Assembly: GCF_002210165.1 (NCBI RefSeq)
Contig: NZ_AQQP01000009.1
Span: forward strand, 1 to 64,000
Direction of reading: 5' to 3'
DNA: 64,000 nt
Origin: Phaeobacter sp. 22II1-1F12B
Lineage (GTDB): Bacteria > Pseudomonadota > Alphaproteobacteria > Rhodobacterales > Rhodobacteraceae
The notes beneath the pieces are model-generated. The model saw nothing but the letters and a program-made list of their open reading frames with translations, was not told the origin of the DNA and did no database searches. Of the stretch, positions 46,160-56,786 are shown one piece after another; positions within the stretch are counted from its first letter, which is position 1, and each line of letters starts with the position of its first letter. Position numbers and translations under genes: made by a program.

Positions 46160-46193
46160 GAAGCGCGCTTCGAAAGAGGCGCGTTTCTTTTTT
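46160..46193 (+). terminator. Terminator of the RND operon
   Basis: GAAGCGCGC (46160-46168) pairs with GCGCGTTTC (46179-46187) with one G-U pair, followed by TTTTTT. Confidence 0.8.
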
Positions 46194-46312
46194 GTGAAGG
46201 TCGGATCGTCTGTTCTTAGGGGCCAATGGAAAGTTTTCGTTAACGACGTTTGGGTATCCAGCCAGAGACGCGCGTCGACGAAATCGTGCCAGCCGGAAGG
46301 ACCGCCCAGATC

Positions 46313-49045
46313 ATGCCGATCACCCTATCGCCTGACGACACCATCACGCTGGCCGGGGCGGTTTCGGACCTGATGTACCTCCTGCGTATTGACCCAAAGA
46401 GCGGCTGCATTCTCGAATGTAACGCGATGGCCGATAGCCTGGCGCCGACCGGACGTGCGGAAGGGGCGATGGTGAGGGATCTCATCGGCCCGGATGGCGC
46501 GTGGGAGCAAACTCTCGCCACAGTAAAACAGGAAACTGTGGTCAAGCTCCGCCTGCCCTGTGTCGATGATCCGACGCGTGTCTTGATGGGGATGCTGTAC
46601 AAGGACCCGCTGGGCAATCTGATATTGGTCGCGCAGGAGGAACCCTGTGGTCCCGCGCTTGCGCAGCAGCGGATCGCGGCGCTGGAACAGGGCCGAGCTA
46701 TTGCGGAACTGGACGCGGATGGGAAGATTATCGAGGCCAATGCTCCGCTTTGCCTGCTCGCGGGTCGCGACCGGGACGAGTTGATCGGTGCCTCGCATGC
46801 AGCGCTTTGGGCGGATGACCCGGATACCGGCACGCAGTGTCGCAAGACCTGGGCGGAGTTGTGTCGGACAGGTTGCGTCAAAACGATGCTGGCCATGTCA
46901 TCCGCGGATGGCGAAACAAGGCAGGCTGAGGCTTTCTTCCAGCGACTGAATAGCGGCGAATTGGGTTCCAACCGGGTGCTGCTTTGTATTTCTGCGATGG
47001 ATGATACGGGCAAAGCGGTAAGGCAGGCTCGCCGGTTGAAAGCTTTGGACCTTGGCTGTCCGCAGATTGAATATGACCTCAAGGGCCGGGTCGTCCACGC
47101 CAATGGACGGTTTCTGGACCTGATCGATTATGACCTCGACGATATCCTTGGCCAATCGCACAGGCTGCTTTGCGAGAAAGCCTTTACACAAACAAAAGAG
47201 TATCGCCAATTCTGGTTGGATCTCGCCTCGGGTCAGTCGAAATCCGGTGAGTATCTGCATGTGCGCCGCGACGGCGAGGTGATCTGGCTGCGGGCCTCCT
47301 TTGTACCGATTGTGGGAGCGCATGGCGAACCCGAGAGCGTGCTGTGCTGTGCGACCGATGTCACCGCAACGCGTTCCCTTGTCGAAGACCTGAAATCAGA
47401 TATTTCAGCGTTTGGCGACGCGTTCTGTATGGTTGAACTGGATCAGGACATGCGAGTGGTGGCCGCAAACGAGAAGTTCCTGACGCTGACCGGGTACAGC
47501 GAGACTGCTGCGACGTGCTTGTCGCTGGACGATCTGCTTACTGAGAATTCGCACCAAGATCTGGCCGCGTTGAAGGACGATCTCGCGCGCGGTCAGGCGA
47601 GTTCCCGGGAATATCTTCTGACGGGCGACGGCGGAGCGCTATTCTGGGTCGACGCAGTCTTCCTTCCCAAACTGGATGCGGCGGGTGACGTTTTTTCAGT
47701 CAGATTGATTGTCCTTGATATGACCGACCTTCGCCGGTCGGCAATTGGCTTTGAGTGTATCAATGAGGGGTTGAGACAGGTTTATGCCGTCGCCGAAGTG
47801 GACCCGGATGGGGCAGTGAATGCCGCCAATGACAGCTACCTGACGCTTGCAGGCTACCCGGATCAGGCGAGCGCGTTCGGTAAAAGTTATCTTCCTGCTG
47901 TGAGCATGGGATCTGAATGCGGCGAAATATGGTCGCGACTGGGTTCGGGTCCGGTGGCAAGGGGTGAGTTTCGGATACTCGCTCGAGATGGCAATGAAAT
48001 TCTGACACGGGCTGTCCACATTCCTGTTCTGGACTTGAATGGCAGACCCGAGAAAATCGTGGCAATCTTGTCCGATGTCTCTGCCGAGACGGCGCTGGCG
48101 GCGGACCAAGCCAGCCAATTGGCCGCCATTGATCACGCCGAGGTGATGGCCCGGCTCGATCTGACCGGCAAGGTCCTGAGTGTGAACACAAATTTCGAAC
48201 GCGCAACGGGATATTCGCAGGCGGAAGTGGTCGGCCAGCACCATTCGATCCTGTGCTCAACTGATTATGTGCGTTCGCAGGCCTATCGAGATTTCTGGAT
48301 TGAACTGCGTGCCGGACAGCTCCGGTCCGAGAAGGGGCAATACGCTGGCAAATTTGAACGCTGTGTTTATCTGCAGTCGGTCTATGCGCCGATTCTAAAT
48401 CATGATGGTGAACCGATTGGCATCGTGATGTTTGGTTATGACGTGACCGATCAGGTCGAGGTGGAGCAGAAAATCACGGCGCAGGCCTCACAGCTGGGCG
48501 AGATTTTTAGTGAACTCGGCCGGTCCGACGACGAGATGATGGTATCGACCGCTGGCGCGTTTGACCTGACGAAAGACGCGCGGCACAGCGCTGATACGGG
48601 GCTTGAAGCTTTGACTAACGCGATTGCCTCGATCGAACTGATCCAGCGGTCTTCCAGCGAAATATCCGACATCGTGACGACGATTTCCGAGATTGCCAAC
48701 CAGACCAATCTTCTCGCTTTCAATGCCGCCATAGAAGCCGCGCGCGCCGGAGAGCACGGCATCGGGTTTTCGGTTGTCGCCGACGAGGTTCGCAAACTGG
48801 CCGAGCGCAGTTCTACGGCGGCTCAGGACATCACGAGGTTGATCTCGGGGTCCGTCGAGCGGGTGCAGACAGGCACCGACCATTCGCAAGCTGCTAAAGC
48901 GGCTTTCGAAGCGATCCTCGAAAGTTCTGGAAAGACAAGCGATGCGCTTGAAAGAATTTCGGCAGCGGCGCGGCAGCAGGAAAACGTGGCAGGCAGTGTT
49001 GTGGATCTTGTCTCACAGTTGTCCGAGGTTGGGAATTCGCCGTGA
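46313..49045 (+). CDS. Soluble multi-PAS methyl-accepting chemotaxis-type protein
   Basis: 910 residues with no signal peptide, membrane segment or HAMP domain. About six PAS-like units follow one another; the clearest start near residues 130, 250, 370, 490 and 610 (for example [12 protein letters not shown] and [13 protein letters not shown], the latter before a C-terminal unit with [13 protein letters not shown]). The last about 180 residues are a methyl-accepting signalling domain with the hairpin tip [22 protein letters not shown] and [13 protein letters not shown]. It resembles BdlA-like cytoplasmic sensors of redox or energy state. A TTG at 46250 could add 21 residues; ATG 46313 follows GGAAGGA by 11 bases. 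No che genes are nearby. Confidence 0.9.
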   Translation: MPITLSPDDTITLAGAVSDLMYLLRIDPKSGCILECNAMADSLAPTGRAEGAMVRDLIGPDGAWEQTLATVKQETVVKLRLPCVDDPTRVLMGMLYKDPLGNLILVAQEEPCGPALAQQRIAALEQGRAIAELDADGKIIEANAPLCLLAGRDRDELIGASHAALWADDPDTGTQCRKTWAELCRTGCVKTMLAMSSADGETRQAEAFFQRLNSGELGSNRVLLCISAMDDTGKAVRQARRLKALDLGCPQIEYDLKGRVVHANGRFLDLIDYDLDDILGQSHRLLCEKAFTQTKEYRQFWLDLASGQSKSGEYLHVRRDGEVIWLRASFVPIVGAHGEPESVLCCATDVTATRSLVEDLKSDISAFGDAFCMVELDQDMRVVAANEKFLTLTGYSETAATCLSLDDLLTENSHQDLAALKDDLARGQASSREYLLTGDGGALFWVDAVFLPKLDAAGDVFSVRLIVLDMTDLRRSAIGFECINEGLRQVYAVAEVDPDGAVNAANDSYLTLAGYPDQASAFGKSYLPAVSMGSECGEIWSRLGSGPVARGEFRILARDGNEILTRAVHIPVLDLNGRPEKIVAILSDVSAETALAADQASQLAAIDHAEVMARLDLTGKVLSVNTNFERATGYSQAEVVGQHHSILCSTDYVRSQAYRDFWIELRAGQLRSEKGQYAGKFERCVYLQSVYAPILNHDGEPIGIVMFGYDVTDQVEVEQKITAQASQLGEIFSELGRSDDEMMVSTAGAFDLTKDARHSADTGLEALTNAIASIELIQRSSSEISDIVTTISEIANQTNLLAFNAAIEAARAGEHGIGFSVVADEVRKLAERSSTAAQDITRLISGSVERVQTGTDHSQAAKAAFEAILESSGKTSDALERISAAARQQENVAGSVVDLVSQLSEVGNSP

Positions 49046-49203
49046 CGCTTTGAAGGTCCGTGGTGGACTGCCCTTCAAGTTAGGCACTGGAAGCGGCGGT
49101 TTAGGTGCTGCTGCCGAACAGGTTTCAAGGACTGTTAACTCGGGGTTGCTAATGGCGCAGGTGGTACCATTCACAGCTGTGCACCCGAACGACTTAAACA
49201 AAA

Positions 49204-49233
49204 AAAGACGCGGCCGGCGTTAGCCACGTCTTT
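49204..49233. terminator. Bidirectional terminator between the chemoreceptor and phoB
   Basis: AAAGACG (49204-49210) pairs with CGTCTTT (49227-49233), extended inward by GG/CC. Leftward it is followed by TTTT and TTTGTTT, a good end for the pst-pho operon; rightward the T-run is shorter. Confidence 0.75.
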
Positions 49234-49271
49234 GCTTTCAAATCGTTTTTATAGCAGTCGATGTTTGGTCT

Positions 49272-49961
49272 TCAGCCGAGAGCGTAGCCTGCACCGCGGA
49301 CCGTTCTGACAGGATCAGGACCGCCATGCTGGGTAAGGGATTTACGAAGACGGCCTATGTGCACGTCGACGGTGCGGGTATCGACATAGATGTCGCGTCC
49401 CCAGACACGGTCCAGCAGTTGTTCGCGGCTCCAGACGCGGCCCGGCTTTTCCATAAAGGTGGAGAGCAGGCGAAACTCGGTCGGGCCAAGTTTTAGCGGT
49501 TTTTCCGAACGGCTGACTTTGTGAGTTTCGGCATCGAGCACGATGTCGTCAAACTCGAGCCGCAGGCCGACCGTCGCGGGGCGAACCCGGCGCAGCTGCG
49601 AGCGGACACGGGCCATCAGCTCGATCACGGAATAGGGTTTTACCACGTAGTCATCGGCACCGGTTTCAAGCCCCCGCACGCGGTCGACCTCTTCGGAACG
49701 CGCCGAGAGCATGATGACCGGGATACTGCGGGTTTCGGGGCGGATCTTGAGCCGGCGGCAGACTTCTATGCCGCTGAGCGTTGGCATCATCCAGTCCAGC
49801 ACGATGATGTCGGGCATGTCCTCGTCGACCAGCAGCAGCGCTTCGTCGCCACTGGCCGCCCGGATCACGCGGAACCCTTCTGCCTCGAGATTATAGGCCA
49901 GCACTTCGCGTTGTGCGGGTTCGTCCTCGACGACCAGAACTGTGGGTTGATTGGCAGTCAT
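49272..49961 (-). CDS. phoB: Phosphate regulon response regulator PhoB
   Basis: 229 residues. Receiver domain with phosphoacceptor Asp56 (IIVLDWMMP) and conserved Thr/Ser and KPYS; C-terminal winged helix of the OmpR type (LGPTEFRLLSTFMEKPGRVW, SREQLLDRVWG, VDVHIGRLRKSL). Last gene of the phosphate block, 12 bases after phoU. Its binding site is visible upstream of pstS. Confidence 0.96.
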   Translation of the reverse strand: MTANQPTVLVVEDEPAQREVLAYNLEAEGFRVIRAASGDEALLLVDEDMPDIIVLDWMMPTLSGIEVCRRLKIRPETRSIPVIMLSARSEEVDRVRGLETGADDYVVKPYSVIELMARVRSQLRRVRPATVGLRLEFDDIVLDAETHKVSRSEKPLKLGPTEFRLLSTFMEKPGRVWSREQLLDRVWGRDIYVDTRTVDVHIGRLRKSLTQHGGPDPVRTVRGAGYALG

Positions 49962-49973
49962 GGTTTACGGTTC

Positions 49974-50678
49974 CTAAATTGCGGTTTCCGACGTCGTGTC
50001 CGCCTTGGGGCGGTCTTCCTCGGGCCGTTCGCCGGACACCAGATAGACCACCTGCTCGGCGATGGATGTCGCGTGATCGCCCATACGTTCGATGTTCTTG
50101 GCAATGAAGTGCAGGTGCATACAGGGCGTGATGTTGCGCGGGTCTTCCATCATGAAGGTCAGGAATTCCCGGAACAGCGCGTTATACATCTGGTCGACTT
50201 CGCGGTCCTGCTGGATCACGTCGGCGGCCAGTTCGGCATCGCGGTGGATATAGGCATCCAGCGCGTTCTTGAGCATCATCTCGACTTCGCGCGCCATGCG
50301 GCGCAGCGCAGCAGGGCTGCCGGTTACCGACGGCATCTGGGTCAGGATACCGGTACGCTTGGCGATGTTCTTTGCGTAATCCCCGACGCGTTCGAGATTA
50401 CCGCTGATCTTGAGCACTGAGAGAACCACGCGGAGGTCTACAGCCGTCGGCGCGCGCAGCGCGATAAGGCGTGCGGTGTCTTCGTTGATGAGTTCTTCGA
50501 GCCCGTCGATGGCCTTGTCGCCGAGGCGCACCTGCTCGGCCAGTTCCTCATCCCGTGTTTCGAGAGAGAGCGCCGAGTTGCGGATGGCGGCTTCGACCAT
50601 GCCACCCATTTTCATGATCCGTGCCTGAATGGCTTCGAGATCGCGGTCGAAGGCGGAGGCGATGTGCTGGTCTTGCAT
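49974..50678 (-). CDS. phoU: Phosphate signalling complex protein PhoU
   Basis: 234 residues, two PhoU helical repeats (from about residues 20 and 125) with the metal-binding type motifs NLERVGDYAKNIAKR and NIERMGDHATSIAEQ. It links the Pst transporter to PhoR and keeps the regulon off in high phosphate. Between pstB and phoB. Confidence 0.96.
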   Translation of the reverse strand: MQDQHIASAFDRDLEAIQARIMKMGGMVEAAIRNSALSLETRDEELAEQVRLGDKAIDGLEELINEDTARLIALRAPTAVDLRVVLSVLKISGNLERVGDYAKNIAKRTGILTQMPSVTGSPAALRRMAREVEMMLKNALDAYIHRDAELAADVIQQDREVDQMYNALFREFLTFMMEDPRNITPCMHLHFIAKNIERMGDHATSIAEQVVYLVSGERPEEDRPKADTTSETAI

Positions 50679-50693
50679 GATACAGGACTCCTG

Positions 50694-51491
50694 TTAGCCG
50701 ATACGGCCGGTAATGTAGCTTTCCGTGCGCGGATCTTCGGGGTTGGTAAAGATTTGACCCGTCTCGCCAAATTCGACGAGGTTACCGAGGTGGAAAAAGG
50801 CGGTTTTCTGGCTGACGCGGGCGGCCTGCTGCATCGAGTGGGTCACGATGACCACAGAATAGTTGGTGCGCAGTTCGTCGATCAGTTCCTCGACCTGTGC
50901 CGTGGCGATCGGGTCGAGTGCGGAACAGGGTTCGTCCATGAGAAGCACTTCGGGTTCGGTCGCGACGGCGCGGGCAATGCAAAGACGCTGCTGCTGGCCG
51001 CCGGACAGACCGGTGCCGGGCGCATGCAAGCGATCCTTGACCTCGTTCCAGATCGCGGCACGACGCAGGGCGCTTTCCACGATATTGTCCAGATCCGCCT
51101 TGTTCTTGAAAAGGCCGTGAATACGCGGGCCATAGGCGACGTTGTCATAGATCGATTTCGGGAAGGGGTTCGGTTTCTGGAACACCATCCCGACCTTGGC
51201 GCGAAGCTGCACCGGATCGACCTTGCGGTCGTAGATGTCTTCGTTATCGAGAAGGATCGTACCTTCGACCCGGCAGACATCGATGGTGTCGTTCATCCGG
51301 TTCAGGCAGCGCAGGAACGTCGACTTGCCGCAGCCCGATGGTCCGATAAATGCCGTGACGGTCTTGTCTTCGATTTCGACGTCCACATCCTTGATCGCGT
51401 GCGTGTCGCCGTAATAGACCTGAACCCCGCTGGCCGAGATCTTGATATCCTGGGTGTTCACTTTTTTCTCCACAGAGGTCATCTGGTTCAT
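50694..51491 (-). CDS. pstB: Phosphate ABC transporter ATP-binding protein PstB
   Basis: 265 residues. Walker [10 protein letters not shown], the PstB-specific [30 protein letters not shown], signature [14 protein letters not shown] and Walker [13 protein letters not shown], all complete. Start 15 bases after pstA. Confidence 0.97.
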   Translation of the reverse strand: MNQMTSVEKKVNTQDIKISASGVQVYYGDTHAIKDVDVEIEDKTVTAFIGPSGCGKSTFLRCLNRMNDTIDVCRVEGTILLDNEDIYDRKVDPVQLRAKVGMVFQKPNPFPKSIYDNVAYGPRIHGLFKNKADLDNIVESALRRAAIWNEVKDRLHAPGTGLSGGQQQRLCIARAVATEPEVLLMDEPCSALDPIATAQVEELIDELRTNYSVVIVTHSMQQAARVSQKTAFFHLGNLVEFGETGQIFTNPEDPRTESYITGRIG

Positions 51492-51505
51492 GGTGTTTTC
51501 TCCCC

Positions 51506-52864
51506 TTACCAGCGGCGTTCAAAGCGGCGGCGCAGGATCACGGCCACTGTATTCATTGTGACGAGGAACAGCAGCAGGATGATGATGCCACCCCAGGCGC
51601 GTTCATAAAAGGCCGGGTCTGCACGTTTCGCCCATTCGTAGATCTGCGCAGGCATGGCCGAGTTCGGCGACAGCAGGCCGCTTGCCAAGCTGTCCGGAGC
51701 GTTCGAGGCGATAAAACCAACCATCCCGATCAGCAGCAGCGGCGCGGTTTCGCCCAGTGCCTGTGCCAGACCGATGATGGTGCCCGTCAGGATGCCGGGC
51801 GCTGCGAGAGGCAGCACGTGGTGAAACACCGACTGCATTTTCGAGGCCCCGACACCAAGCGCGGCATCGCGGATCGACGGCGGCACAGCCTTGAGCGATG
51901 CCCGTGTCGAGATGATGATCGTCGGCAGGGTCATCAGGGTCAGCACGAGCCCGCCGACGAGCGGCGCGGACATGGGCAGGTGCATGTAGTTGATGAACAC
52001 GGCTAGGCCGAGGATACCAAAGACGATGGACGGCACAGCGGCGAGGTTCGAGATATTTACCTCGATGATATCGGTGATCCAGTTCTTCGGCGCAAATTCC
52101 TCGAGATAAATCGAAGCCGCGACGCCGATGGGCAGCGCCAGCGCCAGAACCACCAGCATCATGAAGAGCGAACCGAGCATCGAGACACCGATCCCCGCGG
52201 ACTCTGGCCGTTGGTCGGACGCATCTGCGCCGGTGATGAAGCTGAGGTTGAAGGTCTTCTCGATGGAGCCGCCTTCGACAAGCTGATCGACGACGTCGAG
52301 CTGTTCGACCGAGATGTTCTTGTCATTGGCGATGGAGTCGCGGGTAACGCGCCCCTTGAGGTAACCATCGACGCGGCTGCTGGCGAGGAATTCGAAATTG
52401 ACTGTCGTCCCGATGGTTTCGGGATGGCGCAGAACGAAATTGCGCAGGGTCGCGGCCGCGCTTTTGGACAGGATGTCGCCAAGTTGCTTTCCAGAGAGTT
52501 CGGTCTGAACGTTGGCCGAGGCGACCTTGTCCTCTAGCGCCTGCGAGATCAGCGGCGAATATCCGAAGGTCGAGACCTTGGAAATCTCTTCGATGTTCCG
52601 GTTGCCGTTCTTGTCGAGCTTGTCTTCGAGCAGCTGAACATCGAGCGTAATGAAGGTTTGCTGAAACGCGCCGGCGCCGTTGCGGACGATGGTGAACACG
52701 AGAACCAGCAGCATGAGCAGGCCAATGCCGATGGCGATCATACCGTACATCTGAAAGCGTTTCTCGGCCGCATTGCGCTTGGCGGTACGGGCGTCCTGCG
52801 TGAGCAAGGTCCCGTGCTTCGGGCGGGGTACGCCGGCCGCAGGTGAATTGGTGAGGTCAGTCAT
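51506..52864 (-). CDS. pstA: Phosphate ABC transporter permease PstA
   Basis: 452 residues, longer than the E. coli protein (about 296). The extra part is an N-terminal cytoplasmic leader, one membrane segment ([19 protein letters not shown]) and a large periplasmic region (to about residue 215), an arrangement seen in other Rhodobacteraceae. The C-terminal permease part has [33 protein letters not shown] and the EAA-type loop [21 protein letters not shown]. Its start overlaps pstC by 4 bases. Confidence 0.95.
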   Translation of the reverse strand: MTDLTNSPAAGVPRPKHGTLLTQDARTAKRNAAEKRFQMYGMIAIGIGLLMLLVLVFTIVRNGAGAFQQTFITLDVQLLEDKLDKNGNRNIEEISKVSTFGYSPLISQALEDKVASANVQTELSGKQLGDILSKSAAATLRNFVLRHPETIGTTVNFEFLASSRVDGYLKGRVTRDSIANDKNISVEQLDVVDQLVEGGSIEKTFNLSFITGADASDQRPESAGIGVSMLGSLFMMLVVLALALPIGVAASIYLEEFAPKNWITDIIEVNISNLAAVPSIVFGILGLAVFINYMHLPMSAPLVGGLVLTLMTLPTIIISTRASLKAVPPSIRDAALGVGASKMQSVFHHVLPLAAPGILTGTIIGLAQALGETAPLLLIGMVGFIASNAPDSLASGLLSPNSAMPAQIYEWAKRADPAFYERAWGGIIILLLFLVTMNTVAVILRRRFERRW

Positions 52865-54339
52865 TCGTACTGCTCCCGGTATTTGCGCACGATGTAGAGT
52901 GCCAGGATATTGAGGCCGAGCGTCAGGACGAAGAGCGTCAGGCCGAGGGCGAAGGCGACGAGTGTCTCCGGGCTTGCGAAATCGGTGTCACCGGTCAACT
53001 GGCTGACGATCCTCGTCGTGATGGTTGTCATGGATTCAAGCGGATTGAGCGAGAACTTGGCAATCGCCCCTGCCCCCATGACCACGATCATGGTTTCACC
53101 GATGGCGCGCGAGGCGGCCAGCAGGATGGCACCGACGATCCCCGGGAGCGCGGCGGGCATGATGACCTGACGGACTGTTTCGGACTTGGTCGCGCCCAGA
53201 CCGAGCGAGCCGTCGCGCATCGCTTGCGGCACCGAGTTGATAATGTCGTCGGAGAGCGAGGAGACAAAAGGTATGAGCATGATGCCCATGACCACCCCGG
53301 CGGTCAGAACCGATGTCGCGCCGCTCATCCATTCGACGCCCAGCAGGCCCTGATCGCCGCGTCCAAAGACGTTGACCAGCATGGGCCCGACGGTGAGTAG
53401 TGCAAAGAGACCGTAAACGATGGTCGGGATGCCAGCGAGGATTTCAAGCAGCGGCTTGGCGATGGAGCGTACCGCATTGCTGGCATATTCCGAAAGGTAG
53501 ATCGCGGCAAAAAGGCCGATGGGTACGGCCACCAGCAGGGCGATGAAAGAAATGTACAGCGTCCCCCAGAGAAGCGGCAGGATCGACAGGTCGCTGTCGC
53601 CGCGGAAGTTCGGAGACCACGTGCCGCCAAAGAAGAAATCGGTCCAGGGATGCAGGCGGAAGAAGTTCATCGTCTCAAACAGCATCGACAGGACGATGCC
53701 GATTGTCGTGAGAATGGCGAGGCTGGCGGCGATGATCAGCAGACCGAGGACGCCGCGTTCGACCACGTTACGGGCGCGGAAATCCTTATGGGTCCGGGTA
53801 TAGGCAAGCGCCAGACCGCCAATGGCAAGAAGCAGAACCACCACGGTCATTACCAGCGTACCGGTATAGCTCTTGCTGCGGTAAGATTGGGCGGCGGCGA
53901 GCACTTCGGGCGACACGTCGGATCCAAGGGCAACGCCGATGCTGCCAAGTGTCGCGCGGATATCGGAAGTATCGGTTGAGAGCGCGTTGACCTCGTCATT
54001 CGTCATGGCGCCACTGCTGACCGCGAGATCGAGACCGTTGGCGACGCGGCGAACGTCGCTCATCACGAGGCTGCGGTTGGAGCCTTCGGCGATGATCTCA
54101 TCCGGGATCATCTTGGATACGGAGTTTTCGATCAGCATCGGTTGCGCGAGCAGCCAGACCGCCAGAACGGCAAGCGCAGGCACCAGTGCGGTCAGCGCGA
54201 CGTTATAGCCGTAATAGCCCGGCAGGGAATGAAGATTACGCGCATCTCCTCCGGCCGATTGGTAGGCCCGGGCCCGACCGGCGACAAAGCCGATCGCGGA
54301 AAGGGCAACAATGATTAGGAAAAGCCAGAGGACAGGCAT
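52861..54339 (-). CDS. pstC: Phosphate ABC transporter permease PstC
   Basis: 492 residues, again extended at the N-terminus (about 200 residues with several membrane segments and a periplasmic loop) compared with E. coli PstC. The permease core has FGGTWSPNFRGDSDLSILP, LEILAGIPTIVYGLFALLTV, the loop LGLGATKSETVRQVIMPAALPGI and AIGETMIVVMGAG. Follows pstS after 76 bases containing a hairpin. Confidence 0.95.
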   Translation of the reverse strand: MPVLWLFLIIVALSAIGFVAGRARAYQSAGGDARNLHSLPGYYGYNVALTALVPALAVLAVWLLAQPMLIENSVSKMIPDEIIAEGSNRSLVMSDVRRVANGLDLAVSSGAMTNDEVNALSTDTSDIRATLGSIGVALGSDVSPEVLAAAQSYRSKSYTGTLVMTVVVLLLAIGGLALAYTRTHKDFRARNVVERGVLGLLIIAASLAILTTIGIVLSMLFETMNFFRLHPWTDFFFGGTWSPNFRGDSDLSILPLLWGTLYISFIALLVAVPIGLFAAIYLSEYASNAVRSIAKPLLEILAGIPTIVYGLFALLTVGPMLVNVFGRGDQGLLGVEWMSGATSVLTAGVVMGIMLIPFVSSLSDDIINSVPQAMRDGSLGLGATKSETVRQVIMPAALPGIVGAILLAASRAIGETMIVVMGAGAIAKFSLNPLESMTTITTRIVSQLTGDTDFASPETLVAFALGLTLFVLTLGLNILALYIVRKYREQYE

Positions 54340-54377
54340 GGCAGATGCTCCGTCAGGAATGTAGTGCCGGGAGGTGA

Positions 54378-54403
54378 AACCGGGACGCCGAAGCGCCCCG
54401 GTT
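54378..54403 (-). other. Hairpin in the pstS-pstC gap
   Basis: AACCGGG and CCCGGTT (54378-54384 with 54397-54403), extended inward by two pairs past a mismatch. Stems at this place are known to stabilise the 3' end of binding-protein mRNA or partly stop transcription, giving more PstS than PstC. Confidence 0.55.
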
Positions 54404-54415
54404 CGAAGTCAGCAA

Positions 54416-55456
54416 TCAGGAATTGCTGCCCATGGTTTCTTCGTTTGCAACGGCTTCCTGAGTGGTTGCCAGTTCCGGGTCTGCAACGAGGCCGTACTCG
54501 GAGAGCGGGCCATCGGGGCCAGCCACTTCGTCAGCGACAAAGAATTCCGCGTATTCTTTCAGACCGGGGATCACGCCGATGTGCGCTTTCTTCACGTAGA
54601 AGAACAGCGGGCGCGACACAGGGTATTCGCCTGTCGAGATGGTTTCGGTCGAGGGCTCGATGCCGGACATGGTCGCGACCTGAAGCTTGTCGGTGTTGTT
54701 CTCGTAGAACGCCAGACCGAAGACGCCGATGCCGTCCTTGTTGCTTTCGATACGCGCCAAGGTCTCGGTGTAGTCGCCGTCGATATCGACCGACTTACCG
54801 TCGGTGCGCAGGCTGATGCAGGCCTTTTCGGCGGCTTTCTTGTCGTCGCCATTGGCAGCCTTGATGGCTTCGAAGTCACCGGATTCTTCGCAACCGGCGA
54901 GGATCACGTTGTCTTCAAAGACTTCGCGCGTGCCGTGCTTGGTGCCGGGGATGAAGGCCTGGATCGGCTGGTCGGGGAGGCTCGGGTCGACTTCGGCCCA
55001 GGTGTTGTAGGGGTTGGCAACGAGTTCGCCGTCAACAACAACGTTGTCGGACAGGGCTTTGTACCACTGAACCGGGGTAAAGGCGAATTCGGCGCCGTTG
55101 ATGTCCGAGGCAAAGACGATGCCGTCATAGCCGATGCGGACTTCGATGATGTCGGTAACGCCGGCAGCGGCGCAGGCTTCGATTTCCGAGTCCTTGATCT
55201 TGCGCGAAGCGTTGGCGATATCGATGGTGTTTTCACCGACGCCTTCGCAGAAGCGCTTGAGACCGGCCGACGAGCCACCCGATTCCACGACCGGTGTCGG
55301 GAAGTCGAAGTTTTCGCCAAAGGCTTCGGCGACGATCGAAGCGTAGGGAAGCACGGTGCTGGAACCGGCAACCTGAACCTGATCACGTGCGGCAGCTACA
55401 GTCGCCGACATCGCTACGATGGCCAGCCCGGATACGGTCATTTTTGCAAACGACAT
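54416..55456 (-). CDS. pstS: Phosphate-binding protein PstS
   Basis: 346 residues. A signal peptide (about 1-23, ending ATVAAA) precedes RDQVQVAGSSTVLPYAS, VVESGGSSAGLKRFCEG and NYTAE-free GTREVF, the phosphate-contact segments of PstS. Periplasmic, high affinity. Preceded by a triple Pho box at 55536-55564 and first of the Pho-controlled genes. Confidence 0.95.
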   Translation of the reverse strand: MSFAKMTVSGLAIVAMSATVAAARDQVQVAGSSTVLPYASIVAEAFGENFDFPTPVVESGGSSAGLKRFCEGVGENTIDIANASRKIKDSEIEACAAAGVTDIIEVRIGYDGIVFASDINGAEFAFTPVQWYKALSDNVVVDGELVANPYNTWAEVDPSLPDQPIQAFIPGTKHGTREVFEDNVILAGCEESGDFEAIKAANGDDKKAAEKACISLRTDGKSVDIDGDYTETLARIESNKDGIGVFGLAFYENNTDKLQVATMSGIEPSTETISTGEYPVSRPLFFYVKKAHIGVIPGLKEYAEFFVADEVAGPDGPLSEYGLVADPELATTQEAVANEETMGSNS

Positions 55457-55535
55457 GGATTTCTCCTGGTTAGGAATGTCTGATCACCCCCATGATGATC
55501 TTGCCGTGCAGCTATCGGCTGCGCGCGATGCTTTT

Positions 55536-55564
55536 GTGACAGCTATGTAACAGCTATATGACAA
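55536..55564 (-). promoter_or_regulatory. Triple Pho box
   Basis: Read leftward: TTGTCAT-atag-CTGTTAC-atag-CTGTCAC, three 7-base units with identical 4-base spacers, matching the CTGTCAT-type PhoB consensus. It lies 80-108 bases upstream of the pstS start. PhoB, encoded at the end of the operon, is the expected binder. Confidence 0.88.
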
Positions 55565-55732
55565 TGACGGATTTTCCGAAAGAATTGGGGCGGAACGTGA
55601 GGGAACTGCAGGCAGGGACCTGCATTTTTTACCGGTTGGTCAGGCGGTTAGGTCAGGCGGGCGTTCCGGAAAAGAAGTGACCGCCCACAGTGTGCCAAGG
55701 TGGAATTTCCGTATTTGTAACGAGAAGAAGGC

Positions 55733-56764
55733 TCAGAGCGGCAGAATCACCGTGAAAGTCGACCCCTTGCCCAGTTCACTTTCGACGCGAAGACGCCCCC
55801 GGTGCCGATTCACGATATGCTTGACGATGGCCAGCCCGAGACCGGTGCCGCCGAGCATGCGGCTGCGGTGGCTGTCGGCCCGGTAGAAGCGTTCGGTCAG
55901 CCGCGGCAGGTGCATCGGATCGATGCCCGGCCCCTTGTCGATGACTTGAATTCGGACGGCGGGTGCCCGCAGGGCCGGGTCGCGTGGTGACGTTGCGAGC
56001 GTAATCTTCACCTCTCCGCCAGAGCCGCCATATTTCACGGCGTTTTCGATCAGGTTGGTAAAGACCTGCCGCAGCTGGTCGGGATCACCCGGCACGAGGA
56101 TCGCAGTATCGGGCGGTGTGTAACAGAAAACGACATTGGCGGAATCGCCAAGCGGGCGCAGCGAGTTCAGGACCGAGGAGATCTGCGCTGACAGATCGAC
56201 CTGTTCGCGCGGGCGCATGCGCTCTTCGCTTTCCACCCGGCTGAGCGAGAGCAGATCGCCGACGAGGCGGTTCATGCGCCCCGCTTCATCCTCCATGATG
56301 GCGAGAAAACGGTCCCTTGCGACGGGGTCATCGCTTGCCGCGCCGCGCAGGGTTTCGATGAACCCCATCAGGGCTGTCAGCGGTGTGCGCAACTCATGGC
56401 TGACATTGGCGACGAAATCCCGGCGCATCTGTCCTGCCTGTTCAAGATGGGTGACGTCCTGAAAGGTCAGCATCACGTTAGGCGTTTGTTCGATGTTGCG
56501 GCACATCACGTCGAAGCTGGTGTCCTGTGCCCCGTCGTTGGAGAGGTAGCGCACCGTTCGCGGGCGCCGGTCGCGCAGGGTGTTTTCGATGGCTTCGGCA
56601 AGGTCCGGCTGGCGCAGGATCGTCGTGAAGTGCCGCCCGATGATCTGCTGGCCAAGCAGGGTCAACGCATCGGCATTGGCCGTGGCGATGCGTTCATTGC
56701 GATCGATGACCAGTGCAGGCAGCGGGATGGCCGACATCAGGTTAGCGATGGTCGTGTCCTGCAT
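55733..56764 (-). CDS. phoR: Phosphate regulon sensor histidine kinase PhoR (no membrane segment)
   Basis: 343 residues. A PAS domain (1-105; SAIPLPALVIDRNERIATAN) leads to HisKA with His123 in FVANVSHELRTPLT and an HATPase domain (NLIENAVKYG, GPGIDPMHLPRLTERFYR, GGTGLGLAIVKHIV). E. coli PhoR has N-terminal membrane segments; none is seen here, so it is soluble or held by PstSCAB-PhoU. The start at 56764 is preferred, since the open frame upstream runs back through the PLP-enzyme gene. It is 22 bases after that gene. Confidence 0.93.
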   Translation of the reverse strand: MQDTTIANLMSAIPLPALVIDRNERIATANADALTLLGQQIIGRHFTTILRQPDLAEAIENTLRDRRPRTVRYLSNDGAQDTSFDVMCRNIEQTPNVMLTFQDVTHLEQAGQMRRDFVANVSHELRTPLTALMGFIETLRGAASDDPVARDRFLAIMEDEAGRMNRLVGDLLSLSRVESEERMRPREQVDLSAQISSVLNSLRPLGDSANVVFCYTPPDTAILVPGDPDQLRQVFTNLIENAVKYGGSGGEVKITLATSPRDPALRAPAVRIQVIDKGPGIDPMHLPRLTERFYRADSHRSRMLGGTGLGLAIVKHIVNRHRGRLRVESELGKGSTFTVILPL

Positions 56765-56786
56765 GATCCTGCGCCTTCCGGTCGGG

